64,000 bases of DNA, from IMG/VR virus record IMGVR_UViG_3300010354_000076, positions 1 through 64,000 of that record. One strand, 5' to 3'. This document shows positions 57,287 to 64,000 of the stretch, piece after piece (position 1 is the first letter of the stretch; each line of letters opens with the position of its first letter). Made by a program: the position numbers and the translations under genes. This DNA is from a virus. The notes under the pieces were generated by a model, which was not told the origin of the DNA, ran no database searches, and was given only the letters and a program-made list of their open reading frames with translations.

Positions 57287-59032
57287 TTATTCTTCAGCTT
57301 CTTGGCTATCATCGCCCTTAATTTTAGCAAACGTATCGGTAATTGTTGTATACTTTTTAAAATATTCAGGTGTTACAAGAATACTATCACTGTTTTCTTC
57401 GTACCTGCCATCAATATCGCGATCTAATTGATCAGGTTTAAATTGAACAGGATCTAAATTTTCGTGATGCGGCCACGGTTCGTGAATTGGTAGCCTACGC
57501 ATAATGGTCTGAACTAATTCACTGCCTTCTTGGTCTGGAACACTATGAGTTTTTAATGGTAATGGTAGCTCAGCTTGACTAGCAGTCGACGCGGCCTCAG
57601 CTTCAGCAGCTCCAGGTCCATTCATATGAATAGCACTAGCTGTTTCAATATGTTGCCCTCCGCTTTTTAGATTAGTAGAGCCGCCTGCTGTTAGATTATT
57701 ATCTCCGCCGCTGTTCATAGACATTCCGCCGCCGGAACTAATTTTACTGTCTCCGCCAACACTTATATCAAGATTGCCGCCAACAGTGTGAATATAGTTA
57801 GAATCAAAATTAATATTAACATCTCCTTGGACATGATGTAAAAATTCAGTATCATACGTTACATCAACTTTTTGTTTTACATGAATTTTTTGATTACCGT
57901 CAATTATAATAATTTGATCTGCGCCAGTTTGAGTGTGCATTTCTTGCGCTACTTTAATGTTCAAATTTCTTCCAGCTTCAATGTTAATGTCTCTGTCAGC
58001 AAAAAAATTTAAATCTTGTTTAGTATGAACGCTAATACTATCTTCAGCAAAAATATCAATTTTGCCGTCGCTGCTTAGTTCTATCCACGCGGTTCCCCTA
58101 GCATTTCCAATATAAATTAAATCTTCTGAATTGTGTAATAGAATTTGATGTCCGGTTCTAGTACGCAATCTAATAAGTTCATTGTGTGGTATATGAACAT
58201 CACCTGTAGGTGTTTGTCCTTTTGACAACTGTTCTACTGCTTCATACTCAGGAGGTCCTTCGGAAGCATTAGTCATTCTAATAAATTTATCGTCACCGTC
58301 ATCCATGACAAAAGTAGACCCAGGTAATCTACTAACAAAAGTACCTAGTGCTAGACTTTCTACTTTACCCTGACTTGACCGTTTACCTTTTTTATCTTCT
58401 GGGCCAGGAGTTGAAATACCAAACACTGACGACGGAACTTCTCTTCTAGCACTACTAGTAGTAATACCACGTATATCATCTTCAAGTAAACCTTGATTGT
58501 CAAAAATTTCTTCTAGTGGACTAGCTGGCTTAGATATCATTGTAGTGTCGCCAGTTACATCTCTGGCTTTTTTGTTTATTTCAGCTACTGGTACACGTTC
58601 TTTGTCGGTCTTTTTGCTTTCTTCAGTAACGAATGATGTAGCAGCATGTCCTGGGACACTAAAATTCACTCCTTCATCTTGAATACAACCTATTACATAG
58701 GTCTTTTTTGGATCTCCGTCAATAGAAACTACAATAACAAATGTGCCTACTGTGGGAGGTATTCCCCACATTCCAAAAGCTTTTTGAGTATTATCGTAAT
58801 CATCAGGATCTTTACCGTTAAAATCAATGTTAGTATATCCAAAATACGGACTAGAATAATAAGCATATCGCAATTCAGTTGAACTAGCTGGATTATTACC
58901 CACTTCTCGCATTATTTGTACTTGTAATCGACCCATGTAATCAGGATCCACATAACTAACAATTTTTGCTAAGTGGGGTCCTGGACTAACTTCTGGCTCA
59001 GTGCCTTGAGCATATCTAGTATCTTCTGACAT
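57287..59032 (-). CDS. gp5: baseplate hub/needle protein gp5-like, no lysozyme domain
   Basis: The central spike of the baseplate. Residues ~15-125 are the OB-fold (PHLAKIVSYVDPDYMGRLQVQI, MWGIPPTVGTFVIVVSIDGD, YVIGCIQDEG). From ~290 to 470 runs a beta-helical needle with 8-residue periodicity and many glycines (for example GGNLDISVGGDSKISSGGG). T4 gp5 (575 residues) carries a lysozyme domain between these parts; none is recognisable here, although the length is similar (581). The intervening 130-280 region has no E-x(8)-D-x(5)-T lysozyme pattern. The C-terminal 80 residues are an acidic tail ending in DSQEAEE. Confidence 0.85.
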   Translation of the reverse strand: MSEDTRYAQGTEPEVSPGPHLAKIVSYVDPDYMGRLQVQIMREVGNNPASSTELRYAYYSSPYFGYTNIDFNGKDPDDYDNTQKAFGMWGIPPTVGTFVIVVSIDGDPKKTYVIGCIQDEGVNFSVPGHAATSFVTEESKKTDKERVPVAEINKKARDVTGDTTMISKPASPLEEIFDNQGLLEDDIRGITTSSARREVPSSVFGISTPGPEDKKGKRSSQGKVESLALGTFVSRLPGSTFVMDDGDDKFIRMTNASEGPPEYEAVEQLSKGQTPTGDVHIPHNELIRLRTRTGHQILLHNSEDLIYIGNARGTAWIELSSDGKIDIFAEDSISVHTKQDLNFFADRDINIEAGRNLNIKVAQEMHTQTGADQIIIIDGNQKIHVKQKVDVTYDTEFLHHVQGDVNINFDSNYIHTVGGNLDISVGGDSKISSGGGMSMNSGGDNNLTAGGSTNLKSGGQHIETASAIHMNGPGAAEAEAASTASQAELPLPLKTHSVPDQEGSELVQTIMRRLPIHEPWPHHENLDPVQFKPDQLDRDIDGRYEENSDSILVTPEYFKKYTTITDTFAKIKGDDSQEAEE

Positions 59033-59034
59033 AA

Positions 59035-61470
59035 TTATCCTGATGCTGGTGTTGAAGTTACGCTGCCATCGGTGCCAACTGCTAGAGTTGATCCGTCATC
59101 AAACGTTTGTAATGTTGATCCGTCATCAAATACCTGTACTCCCGGAATAGAAAAACTACTGCCCGTTGCAATAACAGGTTTGTTAGGAGCAGGATTATTT
59201 TGATTGACCATTCTATATAATTGAAGTTGTTGTACAAATTTTCCTCTTGTAAAAGAAGATGTTACTTCTCTTACCTTGTACAAACCACTAAACAAACTTA
59301 AAGGAATTGTGGTCTGTAAGTCATACATGCCAGTTTTTTGATTAATATCAACTGGGCTTTTAAACATTACCTTAATGTAAACTTCACCTCTCTGCCAATC
59401 AAGTTTGCTATCTGCGTTTACAAAAGGATTATCAGTTTTAGCGGCAGAATAATTTCCCCAGCCGCTATCTCCTATATAATAAGGATCACCTAGAATGGTT
59501 AAATTTAAACCAATCATATCTGTTCCTGCTGTAATTGCATCATGAAACTGCCTTGCTGCTTGGCTAGCCTTGTCGTCTAGGCCGCCGCCACCTTTATGAG
59601 CAGTTCCAGTAATCACTCCATCTTTCATAACAATAGTAGGTAGCTCTTTTTTAGTTGGGGCTGCACCTTCAGGAGATGGGGCATGTGGAGCGTCTTTATC
59701 TGGTGCAGCACCAGCATTATTACTTTGTCTATCAACACCTTCATTATTTGCAGTACCATCGGCATTTAAAGATCTATAAAAGCTATTTCTAAATTCAATA
59801 TCCCAATCTATAATATCTGTATTTTGTCCTGTATAGATATATTCATACTCTTTTACAACATCTTTATCAATCTTTTTTACTCCGTCCGGAGCAGTGTTCG
59901 GCGGTAAAAACTGACTTTGACTAACTAAGTAGGGAATTACTCTGTATACAATTAATCTAGGTTTAATACCTGTTTTCTTTAAATTTTCATCTGAAGGTAT
60001 ATTATAGGTCTGTGCTTCTATTCTCCACCACTGTATCATACCATTTTTGACCTGCTGAAGTGCAGTCCTACCGTAATCACTCATTAATATAACTTGATTA
60101 ATTGTGTTAATAATGTCGCTACCTTGTTTAAATTGAAAAGCACTTTCCTTAGGATTAATAGACATGTTGCCTCTAACCCATACACCTTTATCTTGATCAA
60201 ATACAAAATTATCTTTAGCAAAGGGAGTAGTTCCTTTGTCAAATAAACTAAATCCTAAACCACTCTTGCCTATATCATTTACTGTTGTTTCGATTTGAAC
60301 TTGGGTAGTATTATACTTTCCTTTGTTGCCTTTAAGCCCCAACTTTCCATAAAAGTCGCCACCACTAGAAACTGTATTTGGATTAACAGTTGCTGAATTT
60401 GCAGGAGGTGGTGACACTGAATCTCCTGATTTAAGATCGTTAGGAAAACTAATTAAAATTTGATCAGGTACATTTACATCTTTACGTCGTTGTGCTTCTG
60501 CTAACCATCTGTTAAGATTATATTGTAAACTGTCTTCGCCGGTTTGTAACATTTCTATTACAGTTTTTCCTACTATGCTAACGTCACTTTTTAATCTACT
60601 GTAAACGCTGCCATATCCTTGCTCATTCCACGGATATGCTTGAACATCGTACTCGCAACCTTTCCCTGTAACTTTCATACCTACTGTCATTATTTTTAAA
60701 GGTATTCGCACATTAGCATTGTCTATTTGTACATTTTGTTGATTGGATCCTAAATGACCTTTAAATTCTATAGACAATAATATGGGAACTTGAGTGTAAT
60801 TAGGGTGACCTGCTTGAGCTGCGGCCGCCTGTAATGTTTCAAAGAATAGTCCCATACTATAAGGTTCAATCACTTTAAATGATATTGCAGTGGTATTTGT
60901 ATTTCCAGTAGCTTTTTCAAATCCGTATGCGCCTTTGAGTTCTAAGTTATCCATAAAGAATTCAAACCCGCCCTGTTTGTTGTAATCAGTTTTGTAACTT
61001 AAAGGAATTCTATCATCTGGATTGCCACTGCCGCTTTTTAAAATTATTGATCCAACTTGCCCTCTTCTGTATGTTTCGTTTGGAAAATTAATACTATAAT
61101 CATCTAAGACACTGAGAGTAAAAATATAATTGAAAGAACTATAATAATGTAATACATTAGGTAGTCTATCACCAGCAGCCAATCCTGAACTCTCTATTGT
61201 TACATTTTTTGTTGCGTTATCAAATAAATTTCCAAAATTAGTAATACTGCTTTTAGCATTTTCTAATGCACTTTGGATACCAGCAAGTCCAGGGATTGCC
61301 GAAGTAATGCTATTAAGTCCTGGGGGTATTCCGCTTTTAAATTGATTTACTGCTCCTGCCAATGATCCGGCTGCTGCGCTTAATCCTTGAGCAAGGCCGC
61401 TACTAGACAAAGTTTTATTTGCCACGCTAGTTAATGTTGTAGCAGCAGATTTAAAATCAAAAGAAGCCAT
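59035..61470 (-). CDS. baseplate hub-region structural protein, 811 aa
   Basis: Coded between the gp5 needle and gp53. Residues 1-95 are small-residue-rich and probably helical (SGLAQGLSAAAGSLAGAV). From 105 on it is beta-rich, with an LHYYSSFNYIFTLSVLDDY start and GCEYDVQAYPWNEQGYG. The middle is low-complexity with prolines, and residues ~560-620 hold a PDKDAPHAPSPEGAAP linker. The C-terminus carries a short direct repeat (FDDGSTLQTFDDGSTLAVG). Position suggests a hub protein such as the gp27 or gp54 equivalent, but I do not see diagnostic motifs for either. The start follows the end of gp53 by 1 nt. Confidence 0.6.
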   Translation of the reverse strand: MASFDFKSAATTLTSVANKTLSSSGLAQGLSAAAGSLAGAVNQFKSGIPPGLNSITSAIPGLAGIQSALENAKSSITNFGNLFDNATKNVTIESSGLAAGDRLPNVLHYYSSFNYIFTLSVLDDYSINFPNETYRRGQVGSIILKSGSGNPDDRIPLSYKTDYNKQGGFEFFMDNLELKGAYGFEKATGNTNTTAISFKVIEPYSMGLFFETLQAAAAQAGHPNYTQVPILLSIEFKGHLGSNQQNVQIDNANVRIPLKIMTVGMKVTGKGCEYDVQAYPWNEQGYGSVYSRLKSDVSIVGKTVIEMLQTGEDSLQYNLNRWLAEAQRRKDVNVPDQILISFPNDLKSGDSVSPPPANSATVNPNTVSSGGDFYGKLGLKGNKGKYNTTQVQIETTVNDIGKSGLGFSLFDKGTTPFAKDNFVFDQDKGVWVRGNMSINPKESAFQFKQGSDIINTINQVILMSDYGRTALQQVKNGMIQWWRIEAQTYNIPSDENLKKTGIKPRLIVYRVIPYLVSQSQFLPPNTAPDGVKKIDKDVVKEYEYIYTGQNTDIIDWDIEFRNSFYRSLNADGTANNEGVDRQSNNAGAAPDKDAPHAPSPEGAAPTKKELPTIVMKDGVITGTAHKGGGGLDDKASQAARQFHDAITAGTDMIGLNLTILGDPYYIGDSGWGNYSAAKTDNPFVNADSKLDWQRGEVYIKVMFKSPVDINQKTGMYDLQTTIPLSLFSGLYKVREVTSSFTRGKFVQQLQLYRMVNQNNPAPNKPVIATGSSFSIPGVQVFDDGSTLQTFDDGSTLAVGTDGSVTSTPASG

Positions 61471-61471
61471 A

Positions 61472-61771
61472 TTAAATTCCTAAAACTTTTAACAGGCCTG
61501 CTTTTTTTGGAATATAAATTTCCACTCCAGGCACAAAATCATAAATGGGATCTTGTAGTTTGTCTAAATTTCTTTGAATAAACACCCACCACAATCTATT
61601 TGTTCCATATAAATCATATGCTAACAAATCTGGTCTGTGAGTATATTGAGGTTCAATAGTATATACAAAATCATCAGCCTCGGCTGCTACAGGTCTGATA
61701 GTAAGTATATCTAAATAATTTTGAACAATGTTTGTATTAAACCAAGGACTAGAAGATGAATATGTAGCCAT
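61472..61771 (-). CDS. gp53: baseplate wedge protein gp53-like, short form
   Basis: A 99-residue protein with the gp53 signature: QYTHRPDLLAYDLYGTNRLWWVF, then DPIYDFVPGVEIYIPK, an element that also resembles LysM-type tail proteins of simple myoviruses. T4 gp53 is 196 residues, so this corresponds to about half. It probably clamps the baseplate wedge. Its start shares bases with the stop of the upstream gene, and the next gene begins directly after it. Confidence 0.85.
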   Translation of the reverse strand: MATYSSSSPWFNTNIVQNYLDILTIRPVAAEADDFVYTIEPQYTHRPDLLAYDLYGTNRLWWVFIQRNLDKLQDPIYDFVPGVEIYIPKKAGLLKVLGI

Positions 61772-62817
61772 TATACATAGCCTCCGTCTTTGACATATTT
61801 TCCGTTTACAAAATCTTGTAAACTAAACCTACGCATATTTTCTCTGCTGTATATAGGCTGAAGTGTTAATGTCATAGTGCTTTTTACTGGTACCCAACTA
61901 TTACCAGCAGGACCTAATGTAGCTTCTCCAGGTTTGCTAGTAAGTATATTTCCGATACCAGCAATAGCGCCGCCAACAGCTCCAACTTTACCCAATGTGT
62001 TAGCTAATTTATTATTTCCAACTGCGCCAGCTAGACCAGCTAATGCTGTGGCGCCCGAAGCAATACCAGCAATCGATGCTAATGGGCCTCCGCCAGATCC
62101 GGCACCTGTTTGCCCAGCTGATGCTGAACAGTTAATGTAACTAACATCCTGCGGCAAATCAATTGAAAAACTTTTTAAAACTACTGGTATATTCTTAAAA
62201 ACATAATCTCCGTATCCGTTTAATTTTAATATTGGGGGCGGATTACCTTGATTCTGACTAGCACCTGTAAACATTTTTGTACAGCTTCTTAACATATGAA
62301 CAGCAGCTAGCCAATAGGCTCCCTGAGCAGAATCTTCAACATGGAATGGCGCACTAATTTGTATTGTGTCTGCTCGACTGCTATTGTAATAGATGAAAGC
62401 ATAGTTCTGATGCGTCAATTGTTGTTCATCATAAATGGCGCTGCTTGATATAGATATAGATGGAGTATAAGGAAATATTAATCCACCAGCTTGTCTTAGG
62501 GGAGACAACACTGGGCTGCTTTTGAATACATCAGGCACATCTAATCTAACTCGCCAATCATTTGAAGCATCACTTCCGCTAAATGATGCGGTGGCACTAG
62601 CTGTACCAGCAGTTCCTCCTCCAGAGCTTACATTTTTGCTTCGTAATGCGGATATCAGCGCTGCGGGATTAGATAAATTACTAAGTGCGCTGGCAAGTTT
62701 GCCTGCTGTTTGAAAGGCGCTACTTGCTTGACCCAAAGCACCATTTACTGCTCCTAAAGCACTTCCGGCAACTTGAGTAGCTGTATTAACTGCGCTTTTT
62801 ACAATATCAATTGGCAT
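61771..62817 (-). CDS. gp48: baseplate tail-tube-cap protein gp48-like
   Basis: A 348-residue protein (T4 gp48 is 364). An Ala/Ser-rich N-terminus of ~85 residues precedes a beta-domain with WRVRLDVP, FPYTPSISI, YYNSSRADTIQISAPFHVEDSA (quoted in part), YWLAAVHMLRS, GNPPPILKLNGYGDYVF and VVLKSFSIDLP, the pattern of T4-type tube-cap proteins that start the tail tube on the baseplate. The gp48 assignment rests on order and motif memory; gp54 is the alternative. It is the first gene of the baseplate operon, with strong ribosome binding site AAAGGAGA and ACTAAATA 19 nt upstream. Confidence 0.65.
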   Translation of the reverse strand: MPIDIVKSAVNTATQVAGSALGAVNGALGQASSAFQTAGKLASALSNLSNPAALISALRSKNVSSGGGTAGTASATASFSGSDASNDWRVRLDVPDVFKSSPVLSPLRQAGGLIFPYTPSISISSSAIYDEQQLTHQNYAFIYYNSSRADTIQISAPFHVEDSAQGAYWLAAVHMLRSCTKMFTGASQNQGNPPPILKLNGYGDYVFKNIPVVLKSFSIDLPQDVSYINCSASAGQTGAGSGGGPLASIAGIASGATALAGLAGAVGNNKLANTLGKVGAVGGAIAGIGNILTSKPGEATLGPAGNSWVPVKSTMTLTLQPIYSRENMRRFSLQDFVNGKYVKDGGYV

Positions 62818-62836
62818 AAAATCTCCTTTGATATTC

Positions 62837-62844
62837 TATTTAGT
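62837..62844 (-). promoter_or_regulatory. late-promoter-like ACTAAATA at the head of the baseplate operon
   Basis: The minus strand reads ACTAAATA, 19 nt before the start at 62817; the same 8-mer and spacing as in front of 38896. Its upstream edge touches the -35 box of the gp55 promoter on the other strand, so the two promoters are back to back in a 73-bp gap. Confidence 0.55.
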
Positions 62845-62872
62845 TGACAAAATTATGTACATACATTATACT
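62844..62872 (+). promoter_or_regulatory. sigma-70-type promoter for gp55
   Basis: TTGACA at 62844-62849 and TATACT at 62867-62872 are separated by exactly 17 bp, matching 11 of 12 consensus positions. The gp55 start follows 18 nt after the -10 box, with AAGGA as ribosome binding site. Transcription by host holoenzyme would make the late sigma factor before late genes start, as expected for a T4-like programme. Confidence 0.8.
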
Positions 62873-62890
62873 ATGTAACCAAGGAATATT

Positions 62891-63712
62891 ATGAAAGTTA
62901 ACTACTTAAACAACAAGGATTTACTAGAAGAAATACACAAAAGCAAGAACACATTTTGCTCTTTTGAACAACCATCATATCACCAATATGATATAATTCT
63001 TCCTAATTTAGAAAAAATAAACATAAGAACGATCGCTGAAGCAAAGCGTAATAGAGCCAAAAGATTAGGGCAAGAAGAATACGAACGTCGAAAATCAGCT
63101 GGTGAAAAAGTAAAACAAGCTGATTGCGAAGTTGATTACAAAAAAATCCTAAAAACTGATTTAGTGTTTCGAATTATGACATTTGATCATATTCCTCTTA
63201 ATAACACTAGAAAGAAAAATCCTAAAACTACAGCCGATCATAGAGACAAAGTTAATTTTCCGCCATTCCAACACTGGAAATTTAATGAGCAAGACATTAT
63301 AGAATGTGTAGGCAAAAGTCACTGGAAGGGCAGTTTAACCAAAGGAAAATTTTCAAAGGATCACGGAGAAATTACTCCTAATCTAGCTAGAATGTATATC
63401 AAACTATGTGAAAGATATGCAACGCGAGGTAACGTTCGTGGTTATACATACAATGATGAAATGAAAGGACAGGCCATTCTTCAACTTACACAAATTGGTC
63501 TTCAATTCGACGAAAGCAAATCTAATAATCCTTTCGCATATTTTACCGCAGCCGTTACTAACAGTTTTGTCAGAGTTATTAATATTGAAAAACGAAATCA
63601 AAACATTCGAGACGACTTGTTAGAAATTAACGGTATGAACCCAAGTTACACTAGAACAGGCGAAGGTGATTGGGCTAACTCAGTCAAAAGAAATGACAAT
63701 TCAGATGAATGA
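62891..63712 (+). CDS. gp55: late-transcription sigma factor gp55
   Basis: This small sigma-70 relative directs host RNA polymerase to TATAAATA-type late promoters together with the sliding clamp. The C-terminal half carries the conserved core: LCERYATRGNVRGYTYNDEM, then AILQLTQIGLQFDESKSNNP and FAYFTAAVTNSFVRVINIEKR (quoted in part), corresponding to the region-2-like part that binds polymerase and melts the -10 element. At 273 residues it is longer than T4 gp55 (185) through a basic N-terminal extension of about 90 residues. It is followed 30 nt later by gp47, and its own promoter is host-type. Confidence 0.9.
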   Translation: MKVNYLNNKDLLEEIHKSKNTFCSFEQPSYHQYDIILPNLEKINIRTIAEAKRNRAKRLGQEEYERRKSAGEKVKQADCEVDYKKILKTDLVFRIMTFDHIPLNNTRKKNPKTTADHRDKVNFPPFQHWKFNEQDIIECVGKSHWKGSLTKGKFSKDHGEITPNLARMYIKLCERYATRGNVRGYTYNDEMKGQAILQLTQIGLQFDESKSNNPFAYFTAAVTNSFVRVINIEKRNQNIRDDLLEINGMNPSYTRTGEGDWANSVKRNDNSDE

Positions 63713-63742
63713 TCATACTATACATCAGTAAGGGGACACACA

Positions 63743-64000
63743 TTGAGTTTATTTAAAAAAGCAGCATTTTTTACTGATATACATTTTGGACTAAAGAGTA
63801 ACAGTCACGTACACAATCAAGATTGCGAAGATTTTGTAGATTGGTTTATTCTTGAAGCTAAAAAGGCTGGATGTGACACAGGATTTTTTCTCGGAGACTG
63901 GCATCATAATCGTAATTCATTAAACATTACCACTATGGATTACAGTCTCCGAGCACTGGAAAAGCTCGGTAAAGCCTTTAATCAATTCTTTTTCTTCCCC
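63743..64000 (+). CDS. gp47: recombination nuclease subunit gp47 (SbcD/Mre11-like), 5' part
   Basis: The frame is open to the right edge. The first 86 codons show the metallophosphoesterase signature of the SbcD/Mre11 family: AAFFTDIHFG with the metal-binding Asp/His pair, and FFLGDWHHNR with GDxH. With gp46 it would process DNA ends for recombination-dependent replication. No ATG is available before the conserved strand; TTG at 63743 is taken as start because AAGGGG lies 7-8 nt upstream and the resulting N-terminus (SLFKKAAFFTDIHFG) fits the family. The rest of the gene, and probably gp46, lie beyond the window. Confidence 0.85.
   Translation, partial: MSLFKKAAFFTDIHFGLKSNSHVHNQDCEDFVDWFILEAKKAGCDTGFFLGDWHHNRNSLNITTMDYSLRALEKLGKAFNQFFFFP

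Noticed and set aside
57284-57291. AATAAATA upstream of gp25 as a late promoter
   Set aside because: Only 7 nt separate it from the start codon, leaving no room for a leader with a ribosome binding site; it also lies in the end of the gp5 gene.
1-64000. tRNA genes, CRISPR arrays, insertion sequences or homing endonucleases
   Set aside because: The sequence is almost completely covered by coding regions; none of the gaps is long enough for a tRNA apart from those occupied by promoters, no spaced short repeats were seen, and no transposase, GIY-YIG or HNH motif was noticed.

Overview
The window reads as part of the genome of a marine T4-like myovirus, of the kind that infects SAR11 or cyanobacteria. 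Supporting this are an AT-rich, almost gap-free sequence with long co-oriented operons, a T4-type baseplate block (gp48-like, gp53, gp5, gp25, gp6), a T4 late sigma factor gp55 next to a gp47 recombination nuclease, and a viral ThyX. The host cannot be read from the sequence. No tRNA, CRISPR array, insertion sequence or homing endonuclease was seen.

Layout. (1) Positions 1-2977, plus strand: the end of a VWA-domain protein, five small proteins and ThyX. A good sigma-70-type promoter lies at 853-881. (2) Positions 2965-29522, minus strand: a tightly packed accessory operon of about 22 genes. It encodes six radical SAM enzymes, several glycosyltransferase-like proteins, a UDP-glucose/GDP-mannose-type dehydrogenase, a short DegT-type aminotransferase, an amidinotransferase, a 2OG-Fe(II) hydroxylase-like protein, two SGNH hydrolase-like proteins and an 1848-residue repeat protein. 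(3) Positions 29594-62817, minus strand: virion genes, comprising tail-fibre-like proteins, a 4781-residue giant, and the baseplate genes. (4) Positions 62891-64000, plus strand: gp55 and the start of gp47.

Regulation visible in the sequence. The accessory operon begins at a consensus sigma-70 promoter (TTGACA, 17 bp, TATAAT) embedded in a 12-bp inverted repeat. The second arm of the repeat carries the ribosome binding site of the first gene, so long read-through transcripts could fold it shut while transcripts from the local promoter could not. Six of the minus-strand genes that have a real intergenic gap carry TAAATA 19-24 nt before the start codon. This is the core of the T4 late promoter. 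gp55, whose product would recognise such promoters, has its own host-type promoter back to back with one of them.

Most notable content. The accessory operon looks like a phage-borne biosynthetic island, most simply for making or decorating a glycan, although the product is unknown. It grew largely by copying its own genes: four N-terminal-twitch radical SAM proteins, three 'SYDEPNA' glycosyltransferase-like proteins, three proteins of an unnamed GT-B-like family, and two SGNH proteins. The repeat protein is the strangest. It has sixteen ~100-residue modules that look like glycosyltransferase cores whose DxD motif has been lost, followed by one intact-looking core. Its DNA has a three-module higher-order period of exactly 903 bp, present four times.
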